Shown: piece after piece, positions 59,501 to 64,000 of the stretch | Position numbering within the stretch: position 1 is the stretch's first letter | How the letters are laid out: the number at the start of each line of letters is the position of its first letter | The notes under the pieces: generated by a model | The model's database searches: none | The model's input: the letters and a program-made list of their open reading frames with translations, nothing else | Told to the model about the DNA's origin: nothing | NCBI GenBank assembly: GCA_023213315.1 | Contig: JAKCPI010005696.1 | Location: forward strand, 62,001 to 126,000 | DNA from: Euborellia annulipes | Taxonomy: Eukaryota; Arthropoda; Insecta; Dermaptera; Anisolabididae | Direction: 5' to 3' | Length of the DNA: 64,000 bases | Made by a program: the position numbers and the translations under genes

Positions 59501-60553
59501 AAAACTGAAAAAGTACATCAGTAAAGTGTGCTTCAAACGATTTCCACGAAAAATTTTACTGATATACTTTTTAAAGAGCGTAAAAAAAATAGTTGATTTA
59601 TGAATTTTAATCAAAATCGTTGGAACAAATTTTGAGAAAATCGAAAAAAACTGAAAAAGTACATCAGTAAAGTCTGCTTCAAACAATTTCCACGAAAAAT
59701 TTCACTGATATACTTTTTAAAGAGCATAAAAAAATAGTTGATTTATGAATTTTAATCAAAATCGTTGAAGCGAATTTTGAGAAAATCGAAAAAACTAAAA
59801 AAGTACATCAGTAAATTACTAGTACTTTTTGGCTGATTTTGTTCAAAAGCTAACTCAAATATAAAATTTCAACTTCCTAGCTCTTTTCGTTCTTGGGATA
59901 TTTTGTTCACAGACAGACCAATTTGTGGGAGCCACTTTTTTGGACTCAGGGCCTCAAAACGTGTATATCCATCATAATCTCGACAACGAATTTTTGACAT
60001 AATCGCAATACTTTCGTAAAAAGCTTAAATTAAAAACACTATAATTCGACAAATTCAAGGCATATTTTATAAACATAAATTTTACTTTTTATCTATAATT
60101 CATTTTTTTTAATTATATATTTTTTTGTGTAAGGAACTACCGTAAATCAAGGCCCAATGGAAATAGCAGTAGTTTTTCTTTCGTGTCTTCTTGATGGCCA
60201 AAAACCACCAAATAAACTTCAAAATAAACTTCGACTGTGTTTTAAAGACTTTTCTAAGAAGTAAGTTCACATATATTTAAATAAAAATATTTTTTAATTC
60301 ATTTGGCAATCCTTTACCCAAATAAATAAATTTTTTGAATATTTTCACAAAGCTATCTTTGAATCATTCAAACTTTAATTTATTTTTTTCTTGCAGATGT
60401 GCAGATGCTTTAAGAAAGAATAAGAATCTCATCGGTCCAGACCAAAAGGATTACCAAAGAGAGTTGGAACGCAATTACCAAAGATTTACTGAGCGATTGA
60501 TGCCTCTCATCTCGATCCCACCTGTGGATCGAGCACCTCGTGTTCGTCGCTAA
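36665..60553 (+). CDS. DOCK7: DOCK-C (zizimin-related) guanine-nucleotide exchange factor, 36 exons, one apparent frameshift
   Basis: Spliced product of about 2087 aa (human DOCK7 is about 2100). It begins [14 protein letters not shown], matching the conserved DOCK6/7/8 N-terminus. DHR1 (C2-like, phosphoinositide-binding in this family) is at roughly residues 565-742, starting [18 protein letters not shown]2, the Rho/Rac/Cdc42 exchange domain, is at roughly 1640-2060, with [36 protein letters not shown] and [17 protein letters not shown]. Between them is a Ser/Thr/Pro-rich stretch (exon 22). All introns but one are GT-AG; intron 26 is GC-AG. In exon 34 an A6 run (59115-59120) shifts the frame; reading it as A5 restores the conserved sequence, the splice phase and the rest of the protein to the TAA at 60551. 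The DOCK6/7/8 assignment is by overall similarity; invertebrates usually have one such gene (Zir in Drosophila). Confidence 0.93.
37665..38011. mobile_element. Tc1/mariner-type MITE with a nested palindrome, DOCK intron 1
   Basis: TA-flanked ends (TATAGTGAGGTCAAAGAT left, ATTGATCCTCACTGTA right) resemble the 7256-7458 element. Nested at 37846-37980 is a palindrome, 'tttgattttcggtttaac' and its inverse around 'ggccaatcattctgaccaca', related to the hammerhead-like fragment at 3795-3880. Confidence 0.6.
38658..38941 (+). mobile_element. tRNA-derived SINE, DOCK intron 3
   Basis: 284 bp between perfect 13-bp duplications AATGTCCAATGGA (38645-38657, 38942-38954). The head is tRNA-like ('ggcttatcggataatctg' A box region, GAGTTCGAACCCG B box). 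The body is GC-richer than the intron. There is no long poly(A); the 3' end is 'gaagccccagaacatcaaat'. Confidence 0.8.
39162..39370 (-). mobile_element. Repeat family A, 5' part only, DOCK intron 3
   Basis: 'tttttttactttctcttacc' through 'gatgtcgagattttgatgga', 'gtgggtcccgcaaattgg' and (GTCT)n, truncated after 'gagctacgaggttga'. Confidence 0.7.
39758..39942 (+). mobile_element. tRNA-derived SINE with poly(A), DOCK intron 4
   Basis: Flanked by the 12-bp duplication AAATATAATATA (39746-39757, 39943-39954). The head has an A box-like 'gtggctcagtgagaagac' and a B box-like 'gggttcgcttccc'. The body holds 'gggatggggtctaaatggcc' and the tail is an A run. It is the most complete member of the family that includes 7772-7940. 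Confidence 0.85.
40740..41060. mobile_element. Inverted-repeat element with two hammerhead-like motifs, DOCK intron 5
   Basis: Left arm contains, on the minus strand, CUGAUGA (40832-40826), stem II AGGC/GCCU, AAAC and GUC (40785-40840), with five stem I pairs. Right arm, on the plus strand, has CUGAUGA (40989-40995) and then a shortened 'agacaggaacatcgacattg'. Both arms share 'aaaacacat' before and 'gacattgttg' after the core. Confidence 0.55.
41080..41703. mobile_element. Composite inverted-repeat element with paired hammerhead-like motifs, DOCK intron 5
   Basis: Outer inverted repeats of about 70 bp ('aggtatggtgaggacaataa', 'cttgttgaaattggtttt') lie at 41090-41152 and 41630-41697. Inside, 41174-41424 is a near-perfect palindrome of about 125-bp arms centred on TA-rich DNA, so each arm carries the same hammerhead-like motif on opposite strands. 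A third, weaker core (CTGAAGATGGC, GGCC, GAAAGG) lies at 41567-41590. Confidence 0.65.
41320..41367 (+). ncRNA. Best hammerhead-ribozyme-like fold in the window
   Basis: Stem I CAGUAGCU (41320-41327) pairs over all eight bases with AGCUGCUG (41360-41367; one GU). Core CCGAGGA (41328-41334; U-to-C at the second core position). Stem II GGCUUU (41336-41341)/AAAGCC (41346-41351) is perfect with loop AACC. GAAAC 41352-41356, then GUC 41357-41359 with minimal stem III AC/GU. Predicted cleavage after C41359. The core substitution may reduce activity. It is sense with respect to the DOCK transcript. Confidence 0.6.
41847..42118. mobile_element. hAT-type MITE, DOCK intron 5
   Basis: 272 bp between perfect duplications GATAGAGG (41839-41846, 42119-42126). 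Ends CAAGGGCGGATACAAGG and CCTCTGGATCCGCCCTTG, with G and C runs just inside. It carries the family A hairpin-end sequence ('agtgtgctgtgcgacgagtc'). It ends 64 bp before exon 6. Confidence 0.9.
43084..43633. mobile_element. TIR element at TTAA, DOCK intron 7
   Basis: Flanked by TTAA (43080-43083, 43634-43637). Ends GGCTCTTCAGGAG and CTCCTGAAGCCCC are inverted repeats. The interior holds 'gacctttt'-like and 'cagcactcttgcaaaagatg'-like blocks shared in reverse with 58244-58712 and 10428-10732. The TTAA target suggests piggyBac type, but the end sequence is not one I know. Confidence 0.6.
44240..45160. other. DOCK intron 8 interior, nothing recognised
   Basis: AT-rich, bounded by (TA)n runs at both sides. 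No ORF or repeat boundary found. Confidence 0.4.
45183..45226 (+). repeat. 44-bp exact copy of the end of DOCK exon 9, inside intron 8
   Basis: Identical over 44 bp to 45754-45797 (both read tcttttaggcctgttactat and onward). It lies between two (TA)n runs, 370 bp upstream of exon 9. It starts with CTTTTAG|GC, so it also creates an acceptor-like site in front of coding sequence. It lacks the donor, since the match stops one base before the exon end. Confidence 0.9.
47246..47535. mobile_element. hAT-type MITE, DOCK intron 12
   Basis: 290 bp between perfect duplications GGTGAGAG (47238-47245, 47536-47543). Ends CAAGGACGTACCCAGGAT and CTGGGTACGCCCATG. Interior (TA)n at 47346-47372. Confidence 0.88.
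47621..47982. mobile_element. Foldback element built of AATATTGC units, DOCK intron 12
   Basis: Inverted ends (gtatctagata...ctacccagacagctcggaat left, 'attccaagttgtctgggta' to 'gtatctagatac' right) enclose about fifteen 'aatattgc/gcaatatt' units in both directions. ORFs here only read the repeat. Confidence 0.75.
48867..49222. mobile_element. Tc1/mariner-type MITE, DOCK intron 15
   Basis: 356 bp with TA at both sides. Ends CACTAGAATCCCGATAATTC and GAATCCCGATTTATTGTATT (inverse of the right end, which finishes ...GGGATTCCACTG|TA). 'gtacgaatta(t/a)cg' motifs recur through the interior. Confidence 0.8.
50085..50350 (+). repeat. Half of the 53.7-kb palindromic repeat, DOCK intron 17
   Basis: 'aagcttttgttgtttgtatt', (ATT)n, 'tataaatactgtac', 'gcagtcgttttcaagt' in the same order as 53697-53870; the inverted arm is missing. 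Confidence 0.6.
50585..50647 (-). ncRNA. Hammerhead-like motif, antisense in DOCK intron 17
   Basis: Minus strand: GAUUGUA, then CUGAGGA (50639-50633, fits CUGANGA), a loosely paired stem II, GAAAU (50601-50597), AUU, then UACAA, which pairs with UUGUA for five base pairs of stem I. Stem II is poor, so activity is doubtful. Confidence 0.4.
53697..54240. mobile_element. Palindromic repeat, DOCK intron 25
   Basis: Left arm 'atgggagtttttaattatag', 'tataaatactgtac', 'gcagtcgttttcaagtac'; right arm inverse ('gtacattacttgaaaacgac', 'ctgcagaataagcag'). The interior has 'gtgtagatggccctgaagtg' and 'actgtagatggcgctgatat'. Same family as 61139-61437 and 50085-50350. Confidence 0.65.
54714..54782 (+). 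other. DOCK7: GC-AG intron 26 of the DOCK gene
   Basis: Exon 26 ends ...cta aaa and is followed by GCAAGT; exon 27 begins after 'tttgttttag' with gtggtcctgc. Only this junction gives the conserved LK-VVLH reading. The GT four bases further in (gcaa|gtataa) would shift the frame. GC donors with a strong AAGT context are a known minor class of U2 introns. Confidence 0.85.
55110..55538. mobile_element. hAT-type MITE, DOCK intron 27
   Basis: 429 bp between perfect duplications CTCTAGAA (55102-55109, 55539-55546). Ends GGGTAGGCCAACCCGCGG and GGGTTGGCCACCCCTA. A piece of family A end ('caagagaaagtaaaa', about 55262-55280) lies inside. It ends 33 bp before exon 28. Confidence 0.85.
55745..56306 (+). 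mobile_element. Repeat family A copy, DOCK intron 28
   Basis: From about 55745 through 'tttttaatcaaaatcattgg'-type blocks, 'gcttcgtgttacgtctcagg' (with a G run at 56110), and the terminal 'ataagagaaagaaaaa'. The hairpin end is degraded. Confidence 0.65.
56395..56586. repeat. Near-perfect palindrome, DOCK intron 28
   Basis: Arms of about 87 bp ('tagtggagaattggagatat', 'cagaataagacgtgtcggca') meet around 'cggagaactgaagatggc'. The centre retains CUGAAGA and GGCC, the first half of a hammerhead core, but GAAAC is absent, so it looks like a remnant. Confidence 0.75.
57281..57636. other. DOCK intron 29 with G and C runs
   Basis: A G run at 57355-57369 and a C run at 57526-57535 face each other about 155 bp apart, as inside several hAT MITEs here. 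The termini are too eroded to call. Confidence 0.3.
58244..58712. mobile_element. TIR element at TTAA, DOCK intron 32
   Basis: Left end follows TTAA (58240-58243) and reads GGGGCTTCAGAAGG; right end reads CCTCCTGAAGAGG. The interior is the reverse complement of 43084-43633 for most of its length. It ends 73 bp before exon 33. Confidence 0.6.
59115..59120 (+). other. DOCK7: A6 run causing a +1 frameshift in DOCK exon 34
   Basis: Upstream codons read [14 protein letters not shown]...DP then K. The conserved continuation ([11 protein letters not shown], then TTVNQGPME in exon 35) is in the next frame. With five A's instead of six the frame, the exon 34/35 phase and the C-terminus all agree. As printed, translation ends soon after in exon 35. 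Confidence 0.9.
59184..60012 (+). mobile_element. Repeat family A copy with internal triplication, DOCK intron 34
   Basis: Complete hairpin end at 59187-59273 ('atctggtgtgactggtcgca' ... 'cttgtcacaccagat'). A block of about 147 bp ('cagtaaagt...cgaaaaatttcactgatata...gaattttgagaaaatc...gtacat') is present three times in tandem, starting near 59371, 59518 and 59664. The terminal 'agagaaagtaaaa' is truncated. Confidence 0.8.
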
Positions 60554-61138
60554 AATCTTTTACATAATATATTATAGTTTAAATTTTTTTTATTCTAGTC
60601 CTTATAATCATTTGCTTTTATTAATTTTATTAAGTATTGAATAGCTTTGTATATCGGAATAGTAAAAAGAATAGTTAAAAATATTTGTTTTAGCAGATGA
60701 ATATATAAAAGTTCCTGTAATGTGTTCACTAATATTTTGCCCCTCAAAAAGTAAAGATGTCTCATTACCATGGATATTAAGAAATTAATTCGAATGATGT
60801 AATAATTTTTTCGTGAGAAATGTTTTTTTCTTTCGGTATTTGAAGCAAACAGTCATTATCTTTCACATCTCATTTAATTCATTAAGCATATATTTTTCTG
60901 ATTTTTTAAAAATATGCAGATCAGAGATGAATTGTTATGGATTGAATTAGTTCAAAAGAAATAATTTTTTTCACTATTAAACACTGGCGCAACCAGAAAT
61001 GAAAATAACTTCTGGTATTTTCATTTTAAAAAAATATTAAATATTATTAATTATAAAACCCCATAGCATCGTGGTTAAAAACAAACAGAAGAGTCCTTTC
61101 AAAAAATTCATAAGCCTCCCACGGGAACATCCCTTCGT

Positions 61139-61437
61139 ATTTATTAAAGCTTTTGTGGTTTGAATTATTATTATTAGGGAAATTTTTAATTATAGAACAC
61201 ATTTTTCTATTAATTATTTATTAAAAATATAAATACTGTAGAACGTTTCGACTGCTTATTCTGCAGTCGTTATCAAGTACTGTGCACTTGCTCCGACTCA
61301 AGTGAACTGATTCGGAGCAAGTGCACAGTACTTGATAACGGCTGCAGAATAAGCAGTCGAAACGTTCTACAGTATTTATATTTTTAATAAATAATACAAA
61401 AATGTGTTCTATAATTAAAATTCCCCTAATAATAATC
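61139..61437. mobile_element. Palindromic repeat downstream of the DOCK gene
   Basis: Arms 'tataaatactgtagaacgtt', 'tcgactgcttattctgcagt', 'atcaagtactgtgcacttgc' are mirrored at 61310-61390 around 'ccgactcaagtgaactgatt'. Outer arms include 'aatttttaattatagaacac'. One arm strand shows a 7-bp hairpin CGGCUGC/GCAGUCG followed by AAAC, reminiscent of stem II and the 3' core of a hammerhead. Confidence 0.7.
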
Positions 61438-61699
61438 TCCTCGTTGCTCCATTGCTGTTATAATTATACTATAAGCCTATATATATTATTTCATATATAT
61501 ATATATATAGGCAAGAGAAAGTTAATTTGATTTTATATTATGAAATTTTTTGTAAAGACAAAGTATGAACAAATTTGTTCCTTTTTAGATTACAGGCTTT
61601 TTATCGAAATTTTAAAAACCCTCAGACCTTTTTATTGAAATTTTTCTTTTAATTAAATTAAAATTTGATCCCTCTTCCCCTGTTATATCCGGCTATGTA

Positions 61700-62079
61700 C
61701 AGTGACCGCCACAATTAAGTCCCCACCTGGGAGTTAGAGCCTAAGTATAAGGTATATAGTGAAATAATTTTAAATTTGAAAAGGTAAAATAAAATCAGGT
61801 GTACTAAGTAGGCTCATGGCTAATCGGCTAAGCTGCGGATTACGAATCTAGAGTTGCTATAGATCTCGGGTTCAAATCCCACTTGCCGTGAAAATTTTCA
61901 AAGCATTGCCAATGTCTCCTCCGTCACTCTGTAATTGGAGTTAATCTCTGTTGAAAGATAGGAAAATTAAAAAAAAAAAAGATTTTATGTTATCTTTTCG
62001 GTGATTAAAATTATTTAACTATATACCATATACTTAAGGCTCTAGCTCCCAGGTGGGGACTTAATTGTGGCGCTCACTG
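61700..62079. mobile_element. Tc1/mariner-type MITE with SINE insert
   Basis: 380 bp flanked by TA. Ends CAGTGACCGCCACAATTAAG and CAGTGAGCGCCACAATTAAG (inverse of the right end); inverted similarity extends about 60 bp. It contains the SINE at 61806-61980. Confidence 0.85.
61806..61980 (+). mobile_element. tRNA-derived SINE nested in the mariner MITE
   Basis: The head 'agtaggctcatggctaatcg' and B box 'gggttcaaatccc' are followed by a short body and an A run at 61967-61979. No certain target duplication. Confidence 0.6.
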
Positions 62080-62212
62080 TACAGCGGGGATCACTATTAA
62101 GTGGACTACCATGCATTTTTTCCGAGTGATAATTTCAGTGTTTTTATAAAATAAGATGAAAATCTTTATGGTTGAAGATATATTTTCTTTGGCTGGAAAT
62201 TGTGGATATTTA

Positions 62213-62313
62213 GACAGCCAGGACGAGAAATAAAACGCTATTTTATTTCGACGTTTCGGGTGCTAATCGCCCCCTTCCTCAGGACTGAGCAGGCCTTTCT
62301 CGTCCTGGCTGCC
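62213..62313 (-). mobile_element. Short inverted-repeat element with a hammerhead-like core
   Basis: CAGCCAGGACGAGAAA (62215-62230) and its exact inverse (62296-62311) flank, on the minus strand, CUGAGGA (62282-62276, fits CUGANGA), stem II GGGGGC/GCACCC (five of six pairs), GAAAC (62257-62253) and GUC. Stem I pairing just outside the core is only two pairs, so this copy is probably dead. Confidence 0.55.
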
Positions 62314-62319
62314 TACTTA

Positions 62320-63510
62320 GCATCACTAATATGGAATCCTTTTCTACATTTGAACCAAAATGCGAGTGCATTTAAAAGTAGTGCTCACTGTTTCCGGTTT
62401 ATATGTATAAACGGTATCTGAAGTTATTTAATTTGAAATAGATCATAATCTTGAGACGGACAATGAGGTCTTAGCAGTCCGTTTTTATAAGAATGTGAGT
62501 TTTTTGTTGTGTCTGGTGGCATGGTTATGATACAAGTGATCAGTACACCATAAGAGATCGTCTCATCCCCGATGGCACAATCGGAAAAACTCTCAACCAA
62601 ATTCATTCAAAAACCAATATATAATCCGGTGTCAAAGCTTATATATCATACTTATATAAATATATAATATAATCGAAGTCACATTTATAAATATATATAT
62701 TTTCCCCATTCTCTCTATTCATATATTGAATATATAGTATATAAAATAAAATAAGCAACAATTATGTATTAATAGTATTTTATTACATATTATTGCACTT
62801 ACATTATACAATTAATTTTGCTAGATTAAGATAAATTTATAAGTTAAAAATTTAGTATCTTTTTATATATAAATTATTATAATTCAGTATTATTTTAATG
62901 GTTTGTAAAACCAACTATGGCAAAATAATTATTTCAAAATGTTTTTATTCATTTAATAAATAAAATTAATACAGCTTTTTATTTATTTATTTATTTTATT
63001 TTTTAAGTTAACATCATACTATTCTGATTATTTATTATAAATATTATATATATATATATATAATATATAAAGGAAATTGAGGCTAGGGAGATTCGACATT
63101 TAACGGAAAATGCTTACTGTATTTAGAAAAATGGGTTCAAAATAATAAAGTCTGAAATGAGAATTAGAATAAGGCAGCTGCTCTTTTTTCCAAAATAAAA
63201 TATTTACTTACGAAAAAAATGATTTCTTATTGGGGACTAGTTTCTACTTATAATTATATAAAATGATAGTAAGAATGTCAATAGAATGGCATTTCAGAAA
63301 CTCCTTTATCTCAGTTTCCCCTATATTTTGTTGGCTTGGACTAGATTAGAGAACATTTTAGAATAATATATATTTTACTGACAAAAACTTTTAGGCACAT
63401 AATTTAGTTAGATGTGATATTTATTTATAGAAATCCTAAAGCTTTTCATTTATTTGTTTTTATTTTTGTTTTTTTTTTTTATATGAAAAAATAATTCATA
63501 TTTTGGAAGA
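62320..63510. other. Intergenic, 3' regions of two convergent genes
   Basis: AT-rich with TA runs near 63045-63070. It probably holds the 3' UTR of the minus-strand RUN-like gene. No other feature recognised. Confidence 0.4.
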
Positions 63511-63712
63511 TTAAAAAGCATCTTTCATATTTTGAAATTGTCGTACTGCTAAGTCGACCGGCAAATCGAATTTAATAGAAGTGAGCTTGTCCAAAATGTG
63601 AAGACTGTCTTCAAATCCTGTTTTAGCTACGTAACTCCAAGGTTGATAATAGAGTTCAATAAGATGTTGACAGCGAAATAACAGTCTGAGCCAAGTGACT
63701 AGTCTCTTAGAA
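63511..63712 (-). CDS. Last exon of a RUN-domain-like protein (RUNDC1-like, tentative), partial gene
   Basis: On the minus strand, after a good acceptor (tttttttag|t at 63713/63712), one open frame of 66 codons ends in TAA at 63513-63511. It reads SKRLVTWLRLLFRCQHLIEL, then YYQPWSYVAKTGFED and ends LPVDLAVRQFQNMKDAF. The amphipathic helical pattern and the DLPVDLAVRQ...KDAF C-terminus resemble the end of RUN-domain proteins such as RUNDC1; this is from memory of the family, so the name is tentative. The first base completes a codon of the preceding exon, which lies beyond the window. The gene is convergent with the DOCK gene. Confidence 0.65.
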
Positions 63713-64000
63713 CTAAAAAAAAAAATACATATATTATATTATATTATTATATATATATAAATAACTAAAAAATGTTGATACATCTCTGATGTATTGATTG
63801 TATTGAACTAAAAAAAATTTTACTTTTCTAATGGCTGTGACTTTTTATGAAATATATTAGAATTTAAAAAAATTAATCTTGAAATAGATCATGATTCGAC
63901 ATCATTGAGCAAAATGTTTTGTCATTGAGCGTTTTTGCTTAATCGGTGTGTGTTGGCATTGAACAAATTGTTTTGTCATTGTGCACAATGTTTTGTTATT

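Larger units (their letters stand above)
36665..60553 (+). other. DOCK7: Exon map of the DOCK gene
   Basis: Exons: 36665-36705, 38098-38194, 38274-38452, 39491-39710, 40170-40319, 42183-42304, 42735-43014, 43835-44003, 45599-45798, 45876-46056, 46672-46797, 46871-47009, 48231-48372, 48443-48583, 48652-48797, 49650-49818, 49911-50032, 50790-50893, 51216-51339, 51857-52025, 52160-52318, 52402-52661, 52740-53064, 53149-53334, 53400-53529, 54370-54713, 54783-55019, 55572-55730, 56843-57280, 57637-57731, 57808-57979, 58040-58220, 58786-58931, 59023-59150, 60134-60260, 60397-60553. Each boundary was fixed by splice signals together with phase and protein similarity. Total 6265 nt, one more than a multiple of three, which equals the extra A in exon 34. 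Exon 1 is 1.4 kb upstream of exon 2 and was found from its [11 protein letters not shown] reading and matching phase. Confidence 0.88.

Noticed and set aside
1..64000. CRISPR arrays, operons, bacterial promoters or terminators
   Set aside because: The window is eukaryotic with spliced genes; the repeats are mobile elements and microsatellites, not spaced direct repeats.

Overview
This is a eukaryotic window: strongly AT-rich, with small exons, GT-AG introns and very dense interspersed repeats. The protein-coding genes are animal genes. The base composition, compact introns full of MITEs, and tRNA-derived SINEs suggest an arthropod; a parasitic copepod of the sea-louse type is my guess, but nothing here proves the species.

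Three genes can be reconstructed with confidence. (1) 15904-22669 (+) is a complete nine-exon makorin RING E3 ligase gene (489 aa: C3H1, C3H1, C3H1, Cys-His motif, RING, C3H1). (2) 36665-60553 (+) is a 36-exon DOCK-C/zizimin-related guanine-nucleotide exchange factor gene (DOCK6/7/8 class, about 2087 aa, DHR1 and DHR2 domains). It has one apparent +1 frameshift in an A6 run near the catalytic centre. (3) 63511-63712 (-) is the last exon of a RUN-domain-like protein (RUNDC1-like, tentative), convergent with the DOCK gene. Two further minus-strand exon candidates at 11.8 kb and 4.3 kb suggest another gene that leaves the window on the left; I do not recognise its product.

The rest is mobile DNA. 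1-15 kb, and above all 22.7-36.2 kb, are nested repeats: hAT-type MITEs with 8-bp target duplications, Tc1/mariner-type MITEs with TA targets, a piggyBac-type MITE at TTAA, several tRNA-derived SINEs with target duplications, foldback elements, and two 1.6-1.8 kb palindromes inverted relative to each other. One abundant unclassified family (called family A here) has at least eleven copies. Several of the same families also sit in the makorin and DOCK introns.

The most interesting signal is a set of short inverted-repeat elements that carry hammerhead-ribozyme-like cores: CUGANGA or a variant, a stem II hairpin, GAAAC and GUC, closed by a pairing stem I. The best folds are at 41320-41367 (DOCK intron 5, sense) and 21970-22024 (makorin intron 8, sense). 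The second lies in an element bounded by a 17-bp target duplication. Degenerate relatives occur at about 7.1, 21.6, 40.8, 41.0, 50.6 and 62.2 kb. This fits the known association of type I hammerheads with Penelope-like retroelements and retrozymes, but here they sit in small non-autonomous palindromic repeats inside genes.
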